From NCBI RefSeq assembly GCF_029504395.1, contig NZ_JAQFIF010000004.1, positions 248,001 through 312,000 of the forward strand: 64,000 bases of DNA, in the 5' to 3' direction. The stretch is from Arthrobacter sp. ES3-54 (lineage in GTDB: Bacteria; Actinomycetota; Actinomycetes; Actinomycetales; Micrococcaceae). The notes under the pieces are model-generated. The model was not told the DNA's origin. It saw only the letters and a program-made list of their open reading frames with translations, and made no database searches. How positions within the stretch are numbered: the stretch's first letter is position 1; each line of letters begins with the position of its first letter. This document shows positions 54,001-62,599 of the stretch, one piece after another. A program made the position numbers and the translations under genes.

Positions 54001-55401
54001 CGGCACCACCATGACCAGCCAGGCGATGGCCGGCCCGACGGCGACGACGATGCCGCTGTAGGCCAGGATCTGCTTGTAGAACCTGTCCTTGTCCACGTCC
54101 TCTGGCGCGTTGGCCAGGACCAGGGCGCCGTTGGTGGAGAACGGGGACACATCCACGATCGTGGAGGCCACGGCCAGGGCCGCGATCACGCCGACGGCGC
54201 CGACCTCGCCGGTGGCCAGGAACGGGACCGCCAGTGGGATGAGGGCCGCGAGGATGGCGGTGGAGGAGGCGAAGGCCGAGACGATGGCGCCGATGTAGCA
54301 GATCAGCAGGGCGGCGAGCAGGGGCATGCCAAGTTCCGCCACCCCGCCGGACACGAAGGCGATGGTGCCGGCTTCTTCGAGGACGCCCACGAACGTGAGC
54401 ATGCCGCAGATGAGCAGGACGGTGGACCAGCTGATCTTGTTCACGGCACCCTTCTGCGCTGCGGGGGACACGAGGGCGAGGACGATTGCGATGGTGATCG
54501 AAACGAAGCCGACGTCCACCTTGAATCCGAGCGAGATGACGGCCAGGGCGATCAGGCCCAGGATGGTGATGAGCTGGGGCATGGAAGCACGGGCGCCGCT
54601 GGCCGGAGGTGCGCCTGCCCCGGCGGGACCGGCCGCCGGGGATGCACCGGAACCGCCTGAGGTGCCCTTGGCCGAGACTCCGGCGGCGGAGATGTCGGAG
54701 CCGGAGCCCTGCAGTGTGACGCCGGCCGCTCGTGCACCCACGCTGACGGACATGCGCTTTTCGGCGGCCTGTTCCACGAATCGCCCGCCAGGGGTGGACA
54801 GCAGTTTGCCGCCGCCGAGGACGACAAACAGCACCAGCGCGATGGCCAGGTTGAAGAGGAAACTCGCCAGGAAGATTGCCATCGGGTTGGCATCCAGCTC
54901 CGTCTTGGCAATGATGCTGTTGACGGTGACGCCATAGACGGCGATGGGGGAGAAACCGCCGGCCTGCGCGCCGTGGACCACCATCATGCCCATCATGAGC
55001 GGATTGATTTTGTGCTTGGCGGCGAAGCTCAGGGCGATCGGCGCGATGATGGCCACGGCGGCCGGGGAGAGGGCGCCGACGGCGGTAATCACCGCGGTGA
55101 TGGCGAACATGACCCACGGGATCAGGGCAACCTTGCTCCCGACCAACCGAACCGCGCCCCGGACCAGCAGGTCGATGGTGCCGTTATTCTGCGCGATGGC
55201 GAACAGGTAGGTGACCCCGACGATGGTCAGGAACAGACCGCCGGGAAAGTTGGCCAGGATGTCGTTGGTGGACATTCCCAGCACCACGGAGCCCAGCAGG
55301 AAGGCACCTACAAAGGCCAAGGCACCCATGTTGAGCGGCAGCACCGTGGCCAGAAGGAACATCAACGCCAGGATGATGATGGACAGTACAGGAGCGGACA
55401 T
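53989..55401 (-). CDS. MatC-like/SLC13-type carboxylate carrier
   Basis: A 470-residue permease with about 11-12 helices and a central hydrophilic, Ala/Gly-rich insert (about residues 200-275). AALSFAAKHKINPLMMGM-type and GAQAGGFSPIAVYGVTVN segments fit the dicarboxylate carrier MatC group and its relatives. In known mat systems it imports malonate; here the substrate is inferred to be malonate or a similar diacid. First gene of the minus-strand operon and divergent from the GntR regulator. Confidence 0.85.
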   Translation of the reverse strand: MSAPVLSIIILALMFLLATVLPLNMGALAFVGAFLLGSVVLGMSTNDILANFPGGLFLTIVGVTYLFAIAQNNGTIDLLVRGAVRLVGSKVALIPWVMFAITAVITAVGALSPAAVAIIAPIALSFAAKHKINPLMMGMMVVHGAQAGGFSPIAVYGVTVNSIIAKTELDANPMAIFLASFLFNLAIALVLFVVLGGGKLLSTPGGRFVEQAAEKRMSVSVGARAAGVTLQGSGSDISAAGVSAKGTSGGSGASPAAGPAGAGAPPASGARASMPQLITILGLIALAVISLGFKVDVGFVSITIAIVLALVSPAAQKGAVNKISWSTVLLICGMLTFVGVLEEAGTIAFVSGGVAELGMPLLAALLICYIGAIVSAFASSTAILAALIPLAVPFLATGEVGAVGVIAALAVASTIVDVSPFSTNGALVLANAPEDVDKDRFYKQILAYSGIVVAVGPAIAWLVMVVPGWM

Positions 55402-55453
55402 CGTTGTTCCTCCGGATCGAAGTGATTTACTGACTGGCTTAGTGGCCTAGCCT

Positions 55454-55478
55454 CCTAGACTCTAGGTGTCTTTGTCAA
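55454..55478. promoter_or_regulatory. Palindrome and -35 element between matC and gntR
   Basis: CCTAG-ACT-CTAGG (55454-55466) is a perfect 13-bp palindrome. On the minus strand a perfect TTGACA (55473-55478) lies 6 bp upstream of it, so the palindrome falls in the promoter spacer of the MatC-like operon. It is the best candidate operator for the neighbouring FadR-type regulator, though it does not show the classic FadR T-G-G-T core. Confidence 0.5.
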
Positions 55479-55525
55479 TAGTTCTCCGGTAGTCTTAGGG
55501 GTCAGGACAGGATGGAAGGACGCGC

Positions 55526-56233
55526 ATGGCAAAGCAGGCGGCAACGCATCAGATTTCCCGCGTTTCGCGGCCCCGGCTCTACGAACAGCTGGTGGAGCAG
55601 ATCATGGACTTCATCGAGTCCGCCGAGCTGGGTCCCGGCGACACGCTGCCGGCTGAACGGGAACTTGCCGAGCGGCTGGGGGTTTCCCGGGCAACCCTGG
55701 CGCAGGCCCTGGTGGCCCTCGAAGTGCTTGGCGTGATCGACGTCCAGCACGGCACCGGAGCGGTGCTGGTCTACCGGCCCAACGTTCCGTCCGTAATCAA
55801 GGGCCTCCGCGAGCACCGCAGCCGGCTGCCCGAGATCGTTGAAGCGCGGAGCACGCTGGAGGTCAAGCTGGCCGAACTGGCCGCGGCCCGGCGCACCGAG
55901 CAGGACATGGACGCCATCGATCACGCCCTCGAAGCCATGGCTGCGGAAGTCGCCTCGGGAGAACGGGGTGCGCGGGGCGACGAGCTGTTCCACCAGGCCG
56001 TAACCGCCGCGGCCCACTCGGCAGTCTTGGCCCAGTTGATGACCTTCATAGCCGGAATGGTCCTGGAAACGCGCCTCGAATCCCTCGGACAGCCCGGCCG
56101 GCCGGAGCAGTCGCTCGCCTCCCACCGCAAGATCGCTGACGCGATCAGGTCCCGGGATTCGGCGGCCGCCGCAGCGGCGATGCTCGAGCACATTGAACTC
56201 GTCTCCGACGTTGCCCTGCTGAAGAACAGCTAA
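55526..56233 (+). CDS. GntR/FadR-type transcriptional regulator
   Basis: A 235-residue regulator. The winged helix (LYEQLVEQIMDFIES, LPAERELAERLGVSRATLAQAL) is followed by an all-helical FCD effector domain with the metal-type His/Asp pattern (DELFHQAVTAAAHS, SHRKIADAI). It should repress the divergent MatC-like operon until the substrate appears, by analogy with MatR. Six bp separate it from the esterase gene, so these two are co-transcribed. Confidence 0.93.
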   Translation: MAKQAATHQISRVSRPRLYEQLVEQIMDFIESAELGPGDTLPAERELAERLGVSRATLAQALVALEVLGVIDVQHGTGAVLVYRPNVPSVIKGLREHRSRLPEIVEARSTLEVKLAELAAARRTEQDMDAIDHALEAMAAEVASGERGARGDELFHQAVTAAAHSAVLAQLMTFIAGMVLETRLESLGQPGRPEQSLASHRKIADAIRSRDSAAAAAAMLEHIELVSDVALLKNS

Positions 56234-56239
56234 GCCGGT

Positions 56240-57565
56240 ATGACTGTGAACCTTTCCTTCGATCCGCCGTGTGGCCCGGTCAGAGGATGGCGCGACGGCG
56301 CCGTCGTGCGCGCCACCGGCATTCCCTACGCCACCGCGGAGCGGTTTCAGCCGCCCGCGCCGGCCACCGACTGGTCCGAGACGCTCGAGGCGACGTCCCT
56401 GTCGCCGGCGTGCCCGCAGGCCCCGGTGCCCTTCCTGGACGACGTGCTCGGCACCCGCTACGGCGAACTGCCCGGCAGCGAGGATTGCCAGCGGCTGTCC
56501 ATCACCCTGCCTGCCGATCTCGACGACGCTGAGCGGCTGCCGGTGATGGTGTGGCTGCACGGCGGGTCCTACACCTCCGGCTCGGGGGATCTGGCGATCT
56601 TCGACCCGGCAGCGCTGGTTGCCGAAACCCGGGTGATCGTCGTCTCGGTGACCTACCGGCTGGGCCTCTTCGGCTATTTGTCCACCAGCATCGGCCGGCC
56701 CGCCAATCTGGGCCTGCTGGACCAGATCGAGGCGTTCCAGTGGGTGCAGCGCAACATCGCATCGTTCGGCGGTGATCCGGGCAGGGTCACCGCGTTCGGG
56801 CAGTCCGCAGGAGGCGACGCCGTCGCGCACCTCATGGCGACGCCGGGCGCAGCGTCGCTCTTCCAGCGGGCCATCATTCAAAGTGCCCCGCTGGGTATTA
56901 CCCGGGGCCGGGAAAAGATGAACGCCGCAATGGGTGTCGCCGCGGAAGCGGTCACCGCCGGCACTCCGGCGATGGACGTCGTCGCCTTCGAAGACGATGT
57001 TGCGCGGGCGGCGCGGAAGTTCGGGCTGATGGCTGCCATGCCATTCGGGATCCAGTACGGGCATGCACCCCTGCCCGAGGAATCCGCGCTTGACGGGGCC
57101 TGGAATGCGGCTGCCCCAGGGATCGACATCCTGATCGGCCACACCGCGGAGGAGGCCCGGCTGTTTCTGCCGCGAAGCCCACACCTGGGCCGCTTGGCGA
57201 GGATTCCCGTGGTGGGCAGCGCGGTGCTCAAGGCAGTCACGTGGGTGGTCACGGAAATGGTGTACGGCAAAGCGGCCAGGCAGTTTGCCAGGCGGCATGT
57301 GCGTGCGGGCGGGCGGGCCCACCGCTACGTGCTGTCCTGGCGCGCACCGGGGAATCTCTACGGCGCCGCGCATACGGTCGACCTGCCTCTGCTGTTCGGC
57401 CACCAACGGACCTGGGAGGGTGCCGGACTGCTGGCGGGCGCCACCTGGGAGGAGATCAATGCGCACGGCCGGGCGATGCGGGCATTGTGGGCACGGTTCG
57501 CCTACGGGGAAGGCTTGGGGACACGGGGAGAGATTCCCGGCTCGCTCCGGTACCGCTCGGTCTAG
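56240..57565 (+). CDS. Type B carboxylesterase
   Basis: A 441-residue alpha/beta hydrolase. The nucleophile Ser is in VTAFGQSAGGDAV (about residue 192), the oxyanion-hole motif is VWLHGGSYTSGS, and the catalytic His is probably in LYGAAHTVDLPL. No signal peptide, so it is cytoplasmic. Co-transcribed with the GntR gene; it may free an acid from an ester that the cluster then imports or activates. This function is positional inference. Confidence 0.92.
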   Translation: MTVNLSFDPPCGPVRGWRDGAVVRATGIPYATAERFQPPAPATDWSETLEATSLSPACPQAPVPFLDDVLGTRYGELPGSEDCQRLSITLPADLDDAERLPVMVWLHGGSYTSGSGDLAIFDPAALVAETRVIVVSVTYRLGLFGYLSTSIGRPANLGLLDQIEAFQWVQRNIASFGGDPGRVTAFGQSAGGDAVAHLMATPGAASLFQRAIIQSAPLGITRGREKMNAAMGVAAEAVTAGTPAMDVVAFEDDVARAARKFGLMAAMPFGIQYGHAPLPEESALDGAWNAAAPGIDILIGHTAEEARLFLPRSPHLGRLARIPVVGSAVLKAVTWVVTEMVYGKAARQFARRHVRAGGRAHRYVLSWRAPGNLYGAAHTVDLPLLFGHQRTWEGAGLLAGATWEEINAHGRAMRALWARFAYGEGLGTRGEIPGSLRYRSV

Positions 57566-57735
57566 AACAGCTGGGCAGCGATCACCCAGAGGAGCACCAC
57601 GACGCCGAGGGCGATCATCGGGCGGTTCCAGGTTGTGGTGACGGTGGTTGGGGTTACTGGGCCGTCGGAGGTGCGGAGGCCGGAGGCGCGGGCGTCCTGC
57701 CACGCCTGGGCGATCTCGTCACGGTCGGTGGTCAC
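57562..57735 (-). CDS. Small tail-anchored-type membrane protein
   Basis: A 57-residue reading frame starting at GTG 57735. The first 37 residues are polar (TTDRDEIAQAWQDARASG), the last 17 are hydrophobic (MIALGVVVLLWVIAAQL), so it is like a tail-anchored protein. No ribosome site is evident and coding sense continues upstream without a start, so the N-terminus is uncertain and it may be a truncated gene. Overlaps the esterase stop by 4 bp. Confidence 0.5.
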   Translation of the reverse strand: MTTDRDEIAQAWQDARASGLRTSDGPVTPTTVTTTWNRPMIALGVVVLLWVIAAQLF

Positions 57736-57824
57736 GGCGGGCTGTTGGTGGCTGAACCGTTCATTGCTCGGCAGGAGGCTGTACGGCCGCCTCTTCAGGT
57801 CGCTGACGACAGGATGAGTGCAAT

Positions 57825-58070
57825 CTATCGCAGGGGCTGTCCGACTCGATGGTCAAGGGTGAAACCCGGGTACTCGGGAAAGTCGCCAACACGATCGGCC
57901 GTGAACCCAAGGGCCTCGTAGAAGCCGATGGCTGACGGACTTGCCTGCCAGTCCAGAATCATTGGCTGTGGCCGGGCCCGCGACCAGTCGAAGATAAAGT
58001 TCATGAGAGCCTTGCCGGTGCCGCCCAGGCGTGTGTCAGGATCGACAAAGAGGTCGTGGACGCGCCCAGA
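57825..58070 (-). pseudogene. 5'-truncated GNAT acetyltransferase remnant
   Basis: About 80 codons read as the C-terminal half of a GNAT enzyme: VHDLFVDPDTRLGGTGKALM (motif A, acetyl-CoA binding, Gly-rich) then SAIGFYEALGFTAD. The N-terminal half is missing; upstream in this frame the sequence belongs to another small gene (58073-58243). It looks like a decayed acetyltransferase gene. Confidence 0.75.
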
Positions 58071-58072
58071 AA

Positions 58073-58243
58073 TTAGTGCGGAAGCTCTGCTGCCTCGGCG
58101 GCCAGGGCCTCTGCGCGAAGCTGCGCGATCCGCAACTTCAGGTACGTGTTCAGCCGGAACACGGTTCGTGCCAGAACGAAAAACGCTGCCACGGGAAAAG
58201 CCCAGTAAAGGGCCGCAACGAGCAAGCCAAGATCCAATTTCAA
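58073..58243 (-). CDS. Small membrane protein with coiled tail
   Basis: A 56-residue frame starting at TTG 58243 (or 58237) after a GGGGG purine run. It has one hydrophobic segment (LLVAALYWAFPVAAFFVLA), then a basic stretch and an Ala/Glu-rich helix (AQLRAEALAAEAAELPH). Function unknown. The GNAT remnant begins just after its stop. Confidence 0.6.
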   Translation of the reverse strand: MKLDLGLLVAALYWAFPVAAFFVLARTVFRLNTYLKLRIAQLRAEALAAEAAELPH

Positions 58244-58351
58244 ACCCCCAGTATCGATGCCGCGTTTACGACTTAGCGCAGCATAGATGCTCCAGCGGGC
58301 ATTGACGTAGTCAATTTCGGCTGGGGAGATCCTGCCGCGGCACGGGAGCGT

Positions 58352-58609
58352 CTACTCGGTGAGTTCGGCTAGCACTTCGGCCGCGTCCGTATTTCCAGCG
58401 GATGCCAGGCGCCGCAGCTCTTCGAAATCTTGCTTCTCAGCTGCGAGTTCAACGAGCTGATCCTCAGCGTCTTTACTGCCGCCGTCGGCAAGGCGCCGCA
58501 GCTCGTCGAAGTCTTCCCGCTCCGCGGCAAGCTCGATGAGTTCCCCTATAGCGTCGTTGTCACCGTGAGCGGCCCGTTCCCGGAGAGCTGAAAGTTCAGG
58601 ATCTGACAT
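58352..58609 (-). CDS. Small helical repeat protein
   Basis: An 85-residue acidic protein made of about three near-identical units of roughly 26 residues: LIELAAEREDFDELRRLAD, LVELAAEKQDFEELRRLAS and a shorter third. This is an alpha-solenoid type repeat that often binds proteins. The start MSDPELSALRE follows AAGG. Function unknown. Confidence 0.72.
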   Translation of the reverse strand: MSDPELSALRERAAHGDNDAIGELIELAAEREDFDELRRLADGGSKDAEDQLVELAAEKQDFEELRRLASAGNTDAAEVLAELTE

Positions 58610-58798
58610 CGCGAGGACCTTCCAAGAAAGAATTCTGCTGGACTCTTCGGGGCCGCGGGTCCATGCGGCTCTGCGCGGCCGGGAAAGAGGCAAATAGGGT
58701 GTCAGTGAAGGGTACCGCGCTGAAGGAATCGGCCCTACTGTGATGTCTGCCAGATGTTCTACGGGCTAGCTTCATTGTGGAGCTGCTGAGGGGGTGTC

Positions 58799-59059
58799 GT
58801 GGAGGAAGCGCCTCAGCTGCGCCGGCGTCCGGCGTGGCCCTGGGTATGGGCCATTGTGCTGGTGATCGCCGTCGACGCCTTGCTGATCGGCTTTCGGGCT
58901 GGCGAGTGCATCGATTACACGGCGGAGTCGGGCGCCGTCAGCACCTGCACGAGCGGCCCGGTCCTTGGCCCGGCAGGCACGTGGTTCCTTGCCGCAATCA
59001 GCGTCGTCGTCATCCTCTACCTTTCCCGCCGTCTCGTGCGCGCCGCGCGGCACCGCTGA
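58799..59059 (+). CDS. Small two-helix membrane protein
   Basis: An 86-residue protein with two membrane segments (WAIVLVIAVDALLIGFRA and WFLAAISVVVILYL) flanking an external loop of about 25 residues that has two Cys (ECID, STCTSG). GTG start at 58799 preceded by GAGGGGG. A disulfide in the loop is possible. No function known. Confidence 0.68.
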   Translation: MEEAPQLRRRPAWPWVWAIVLVIAVDALLIGFRAGECIDYTAESGAVSTCTSGPVLGPAGTWFLAAISVVVILYLSRRLVRAARHR

Positions 59060-59082
59060 GCTGGGTTGATAGATTCGCGATC

Positions 59083-59616
59083 ATGACCACTCCGGATATC
59101 CGCGTCAGGGCAGCGACCGAAGACGACGCCGCCCGGCTGGCCGAGGTCCATATTGCGGCCTGGCGGGCCGCTTACCGCGGAGTCATGACCGATGAGTATC
59201 TTGACGGTCTCGACATCGGCCGGGCAGCGTCTGCGTGGCGCCGGAACATCCTGGAGCCCGGGGAAGGAACTATTCACCTCGTGGTCCAGAGCGGCCATGA
59301 GGTTGTGGGTTTCGCCATCCTCGGTCCTGCTGCCGGCGACTCGGACCCGGAAACCGGCCAGCTCCACGCGATCAATGTGCATCCGGACTGCTGGGCGCGG
59401 GGCGCGGGTTCCATCCTGTTTGCGGCCGCAGAACAAAAGCTCGTCGAACTCGGCTACCGGCGGGCATTTCTCTGGGTGGAGAAAAGCAACAATCGGGCCA
59501 TTAGCTTTTACACCAACCGCCGCTGGCTCGACGACGGCGGGACCCTGGAAGACACCAGATTCGATCCGCCTGTGGCCGAGAACCGCCACAGCCGGATCTT
59601 CCCGCCCTTACGGTAG
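59083..59616 (+). CDS. GNAT-family N-acetyltransferase
   Basis: A 177-residue acetyltransferase: IRVRAATEDDAARLAEVH at the N-terminus, then LHAINVHPDCWARGAGSILF, the acetyl-CoA-binding motif A with R-x-x-G-x-G altered to RGAGS, and NRAISFYTNRRW. It acylates an amine; the substrate is unknown. Follows the small membrane gene by 23 bp. Confidence 0.9.
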   Translation: MTTPDIRVRAATEDDAARLAEVHIAAWRAAYRGVMTDEYLDGLDIGRAASAWRRNILEPGEGTIHLVVQSGHEVVGFAILGPAAGDSDPETGQLHAINVHPDCWARGAGSILFAAAEQKLVELGYRRAFLWVEKSNNRAISFYTNRRWLDDGGTLEDTRFDPPVAENRHSRIFPPLR

Positions 59617-59634
59617 CCGAAGGACTCACCGGCC

Positions 59635-60291
59635 TCATACGCCCGTCCAGCGCCGCAGCGTGCTGTTGAGCAATCCGACCAGCACGGACGTCCACCAGCA
59701 GGTTTGCGAGATGCACAAAGCCGCGAGCAGGCGGGCCCGCAGCCCGGCTGCCATTGCTGTGAACAAGGTTGCCGGCGGCAGCAGGTGCAGTTGCTTCATG
59801 GTTTGCGTCAGGACCAGCCCGTTGAGCATGAGGACCAGGATGCTCGCGAGTTTGATCTGAGTCGGAGGGCTGGACAGTTCGGGGTGCAGCAGCGCCCCGG
59901 AAATGAGCAGGATGGCCAGCCCACCCCAGATCAGCGGTTGCGCGGCGGAATCGAGCCGATGGGTGTCGTGGACGTCGCGGCGGCCCAGGAGCCACAGCAG
60001 ACCCACCCAGTCCAGCACCAGGATGGCTCCGAAGGACAGCACGAGGGCCAGGATGTGGGCCGCGAGGGCGGTCCGGTGGATCGCCGGCCCGGGGTCGAGG
60101 AACCCGCCGATCAGCACGGACGCCAGCCACGCCGCCGAGCACCCCAATCCCAGCAGCACGAGTTTCAGGGTTGGCTTGCCGGTGGGCCTGCCGGGCCCGC
60201 TGATGCTGGGTCCCGGATGTTCGGTGCCGTTGGGTTGACCCGGTCCCTCCCTTGCGGGCGGAAGTCCGGCATCGGTGACGGCCGCCGTCAT
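59635..60291 (-). CDS. Unknown polytopic membrane protein in the efe operon
   Basis: A 218-residue protein with about six membrane segments after a Pro/Gly-rich N-terminus of 40 residues. It overlaps the efeB start region by 4 bp, so it is the third gene of an efeO-efeB-x operon. It has no REXXE motif, so it is not the FTR1-type permease EfeU expected in this position. It may be a new partner for EfeOB or an unrelated gene. Conserved charged residues inside the helices (LDWVGLLWLLGRRD) may matter. Confidence 0.72.
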   Translation of the reverse strand: MTAAVTDAGLPPAREGPGQPNGTEHPGPSISGPGRPTGKPTLKLVLLGLGCSAAWLASVLIGGFLDPGPAIHRTALAAHILALVLSFGAILVLDWVGLLWLLGRRDVHDTHRLDSAAQPLIWGGLAILLISGALLHPELSSPPTQIKLASILVLMLNGLVLTQTMKQLHLLPPATLFTAMAAGLRARLLAALCISQTCWWTSVLVGLLNSTLRRWTGV

Positions 60292-61679
60292 GCGAAGAGC
60301 CCTTCGCCGATGAAGCCCCCCGCCTTGGTTCCCGGGGGAACCGCGAACAGGCCCGAGCCGGTGTGTTTAAGGTATTCCAGGGCCAGCGTGTCTTCCTTCG
60401 CCATGGCCAGCTGCATGGGCACGTAGTGCGTCCTGGGGTCTGTAACGAAGGCGATGAAGAACAGTCCGGCGTCGAGATGGCCCAGACCATCCGATCCGTC
60501 GGTGTAGTTGTAGCCGCGCCGGAGCATCTTGACGCCGTCGTTCCGGCTCGAGTGCGCTAGCCGCACGTGGGCATCCAGCGGAATCAGTGGTTCACCGCCG
60601 TGCCCCGTGGTGTCGAAGTCGGGGTCGGTGAATTCCTCGCCGCCCGAGAGCGGGGATCCGGTGCCCTTGGTGCGGCCGATCAGGCCTTCCTGTTCGCGCA
60701 GTGAGGTCCGGTCCCAGATTTCGATGTGCATCCGGATCCGGCGCGCCACGAGGTACGTGCCGCCGGCCATCCAGGCTTCGTCCGGGCGGGTTCCCGGGCC
60801 GGCCCACACGTGCTCGTCCAGCAGGGCGGTGTCCTCGGCTTTGAGGTTGCTGGTTCCGTCCTTGAAACCGAAGAGGTTCCGCGGGGTGGTCTGGGCCCGT
60901 GAGGTGGAGGAGGTCCGGCCGAACCCCAGTTGTGACCAGCGAACGCGCGTCTGGCCGAATCCGATCCGGGACAGGTTCCGGATGGCATGGACCGCCACTT
61001 GGGGGTCGTCGGCGCAGGCCTGCACCACGATGTCGCCGCCGGTGCGTCCGGGCTGGAGATCATCGCCGGGGAAGTGTGGCAGGTCGATCAGGGCGTCGGG
61101 GCGGCGTCCATCCAGGCCAAAGCGGGCCTTTCCGTCTCTTTCGAACAGGCCCGCGCCGAACCCGAAGGTGAGGGTGAGCTTCCCGGCCCCAAGGTCCAGG
61201 GTCTCGCCTGTGTCCTCCGGAGGCGCGTCGTAGGGACCGTCGACGGCGCCGCTGCTGCCCGTGCCCCGTCCCGCGGTCATCGCCGCGGAAGCTGCAGTCC
61301 AGTCCTTCAGGAGCCGGATGAGCTCTGCGCGGTCCTCCGTGACGATGTCGAACGCTGCAATGTGAAGGCGGTCCTGGGCGGGCGTGACGATGCCGGCCTG
61401 GCGGTCACCGTGGAAGGGGATGATGTCGCCGGGCGGCGCCAGCGGAGCAGTCGCAGCCTCGACGGCGTCGTGGCTGAGGAAACCCGCCGCCAGCCCGGCG
61501 ACGGCGCCGGCGCCGCCGGCGCCTGCGAGGGACAAGAGTCCGCGGCGGGACATCCCGCGGCGGGGGAGACTACTTTCCCCCGAGGCGGCCTCTGCCGGCG
61601 GTCCTGCAGCGGCCGCGGGCTCCGGGGTGCCGGCGTCGGGCCTCTGGCCGGTGCTGCCGCCAAAGGGGCAACCGCTCAT
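60288..61679 (-). CDS. efeB: EfeB, Dyp-type haem peroxidase of iron uptake
   Basis: A 463-residue DyP peroxidase. The N-terminus has a Tat signal (MSRRGLLSLAGAGG) and the Dyp domain has GFKDGTSN (GxxDG) and the proximal His region AVHAIRNLSRI. Secreted folded with haem, it oxidises Fe(II) or strips iron in the EfeUOB system. The efeO stop overlaps it by 4 bp. Confidence 0.95.
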   Translation of the reverse strand: MSGCPFGGSTGQRPDAGTPEPAAAAGPPAEAASGESSLPRRGMSRRGLLSLAGAGGAGAVAGLAAGFLSHDAVEAATAPLAPPGDIIPFHGDRQAGIVTPAQDRLHIAAFDIVTEDRAELIRLLKDWTAASAAMTAGRGTGSSGAVDGPYDAPPEDTGETLDLGAGKLTLTFGFGAGLFERDGKARFGLDGRRPDALIDLPHFPGDDLQPGRTGGDIVVQACADDPQVAVHAIRNLSRIGFGQTRVRWSQLGFGRTSSTSRAQTTPRNLFGFKDGTSNLKAEDTALLDEHVWAGPGTRPDEAWMAGGTYLVARRIRMHIEIWDRTSLREQEGLIGRTKGTGSPLSGGEEFTDPDFDTTGHGGEPLIPLDAHVRLAHSSRNDGVKMLRRGYNYTDGSDGLGHLDAGLFFIAFVTDPRTHYVPMQLAMAKEDTLALEYLKHTGSGLFAVPPGTKAGGFIGEGLFA

Positions 61680-62599
61680 AGGACTACTGCCGACGTGAGC
61701 TTGGCCAGCGGCTCGCCCAGGGCGTCAACCAGAGAGGCGAGCTGCTGGACCTGGGCTTGGCTGAGCTGGTTGTAGTAGGCGAAGCCTTCGCCCTTGGAGT
61801 GCTGCTTGAGCCCGGCCTGCAGGGCCGCGAACTTGGCCTCGAGTGCCTCGGCCAGCGCCGGGTCCTTCCGCTGCAGCACAGGCTTCAGGCTTTCGAACCC
61901 GATCCGGGCCCCGTCCACGTTGGCCTGGAAGTCCCAGAGATCGGTGTGCGACCAGATTTCTTCCTCTCCGGTGACTTTGCCGGTGGCTACTTCGTCCAGG
62001 AGTTCCTTGGCGCCGTTGCCGATCTTGTCCGCGGAGAGTTCCACGGTGCGGGTCCGCTGGGCCAGGTCCTCGGTGTCGGCAACGAGCTGCCTGGCCAGAT
62101 CGGCGCGCTCCGCCACGGTGAGGGGAGTGTAGCCGGAGGGCGGGAACAGGTCCTTTTCGGCCCGGTGCCAGCCTGTCCATTCCTGACCGGGTTCAAGGTC
62201 GGCCTCGCGGGCATCGAGCTTGGGGTCAAGGTCCCCGAAGGACTCGGCCACCGGCTCAATCCGTTCCCAGTGCATGCGGGTGGCGGCATAGAGCCCGCGG
62301 GCCTTCGCCGCGTCTCCGGCGGCGTAGGCCTCCGCAAACGCCTTCGTGCCGTTCACCAGCTGGGTGGTCTGATCTTTTACGTACGCGGAGTACTGCCTTG
62401 TGCCGGTGTCCAGGAGCTTCTGGAGCCCGGCGTCGACGGCCTGCGTGCTGGTCACCGGGTTCGATCCCTCGGCTGCGGCCGGGGTCTTTGAGCTGTCCAT
62501 GCAGCCGGCCAAAGCCAGCGGGACGGCGGTTGCCACCGCAACCAGGGCAAGCATCTTCCGGACCCGTGGGGCGTTTTTGGGCAAGGGGATACTGGGCAT
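61676..62599 (-). CDS. efeO: EfeO, M75-type iron-binding lipoprotein
   Basis: A 307-residue lipoprotein (lipobox LALAGCMD) with the EfeO/M75 domain. The HxxE metal site is in MHWERIEPVAESFG, and EWTGWHRAEKDLF follows. There is no N-terminal cupredoxin domain. It binds ferric or ferrous iron outside the cell for EfeU. Here it heads the operon, under an iron box 182-200 bp upstream. Confidence 0.95.
   Translation of the reverse strand: MPSIPLPKNAPRVRKMLALVAVATAVPLALAGCMDSSKTPAAAEGSNPVTSTQAVDAGLQKLLDTGTRQYSAYVKDQTTQLVNGTKAFAEAYAAGDAAKARGLYAATRMHWERIEPVAESFGDLDPKLDAREADLEPGQEWTGWHRAEKDLFPPSGYTPLTVAERADLARQLVADTEDLAQRTRTVELSADKIGNGAKELLDEVATGKVTGEEEIWSHTDLWDFQANVDGARIGFESLKPVLQRKDPALAEALEAKFAALQAGLKQHSKGEGFAYYNQLSQAQVQQLASLVDALGEPLAKLTSAVVL

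Noticed and set aside
55502..57703. A 733-codon open frame on the minus strand
   Set aside because: Antisense to the GntR and esterase genes, both of which have clear domains; no domain is recognisable in the antisense product.
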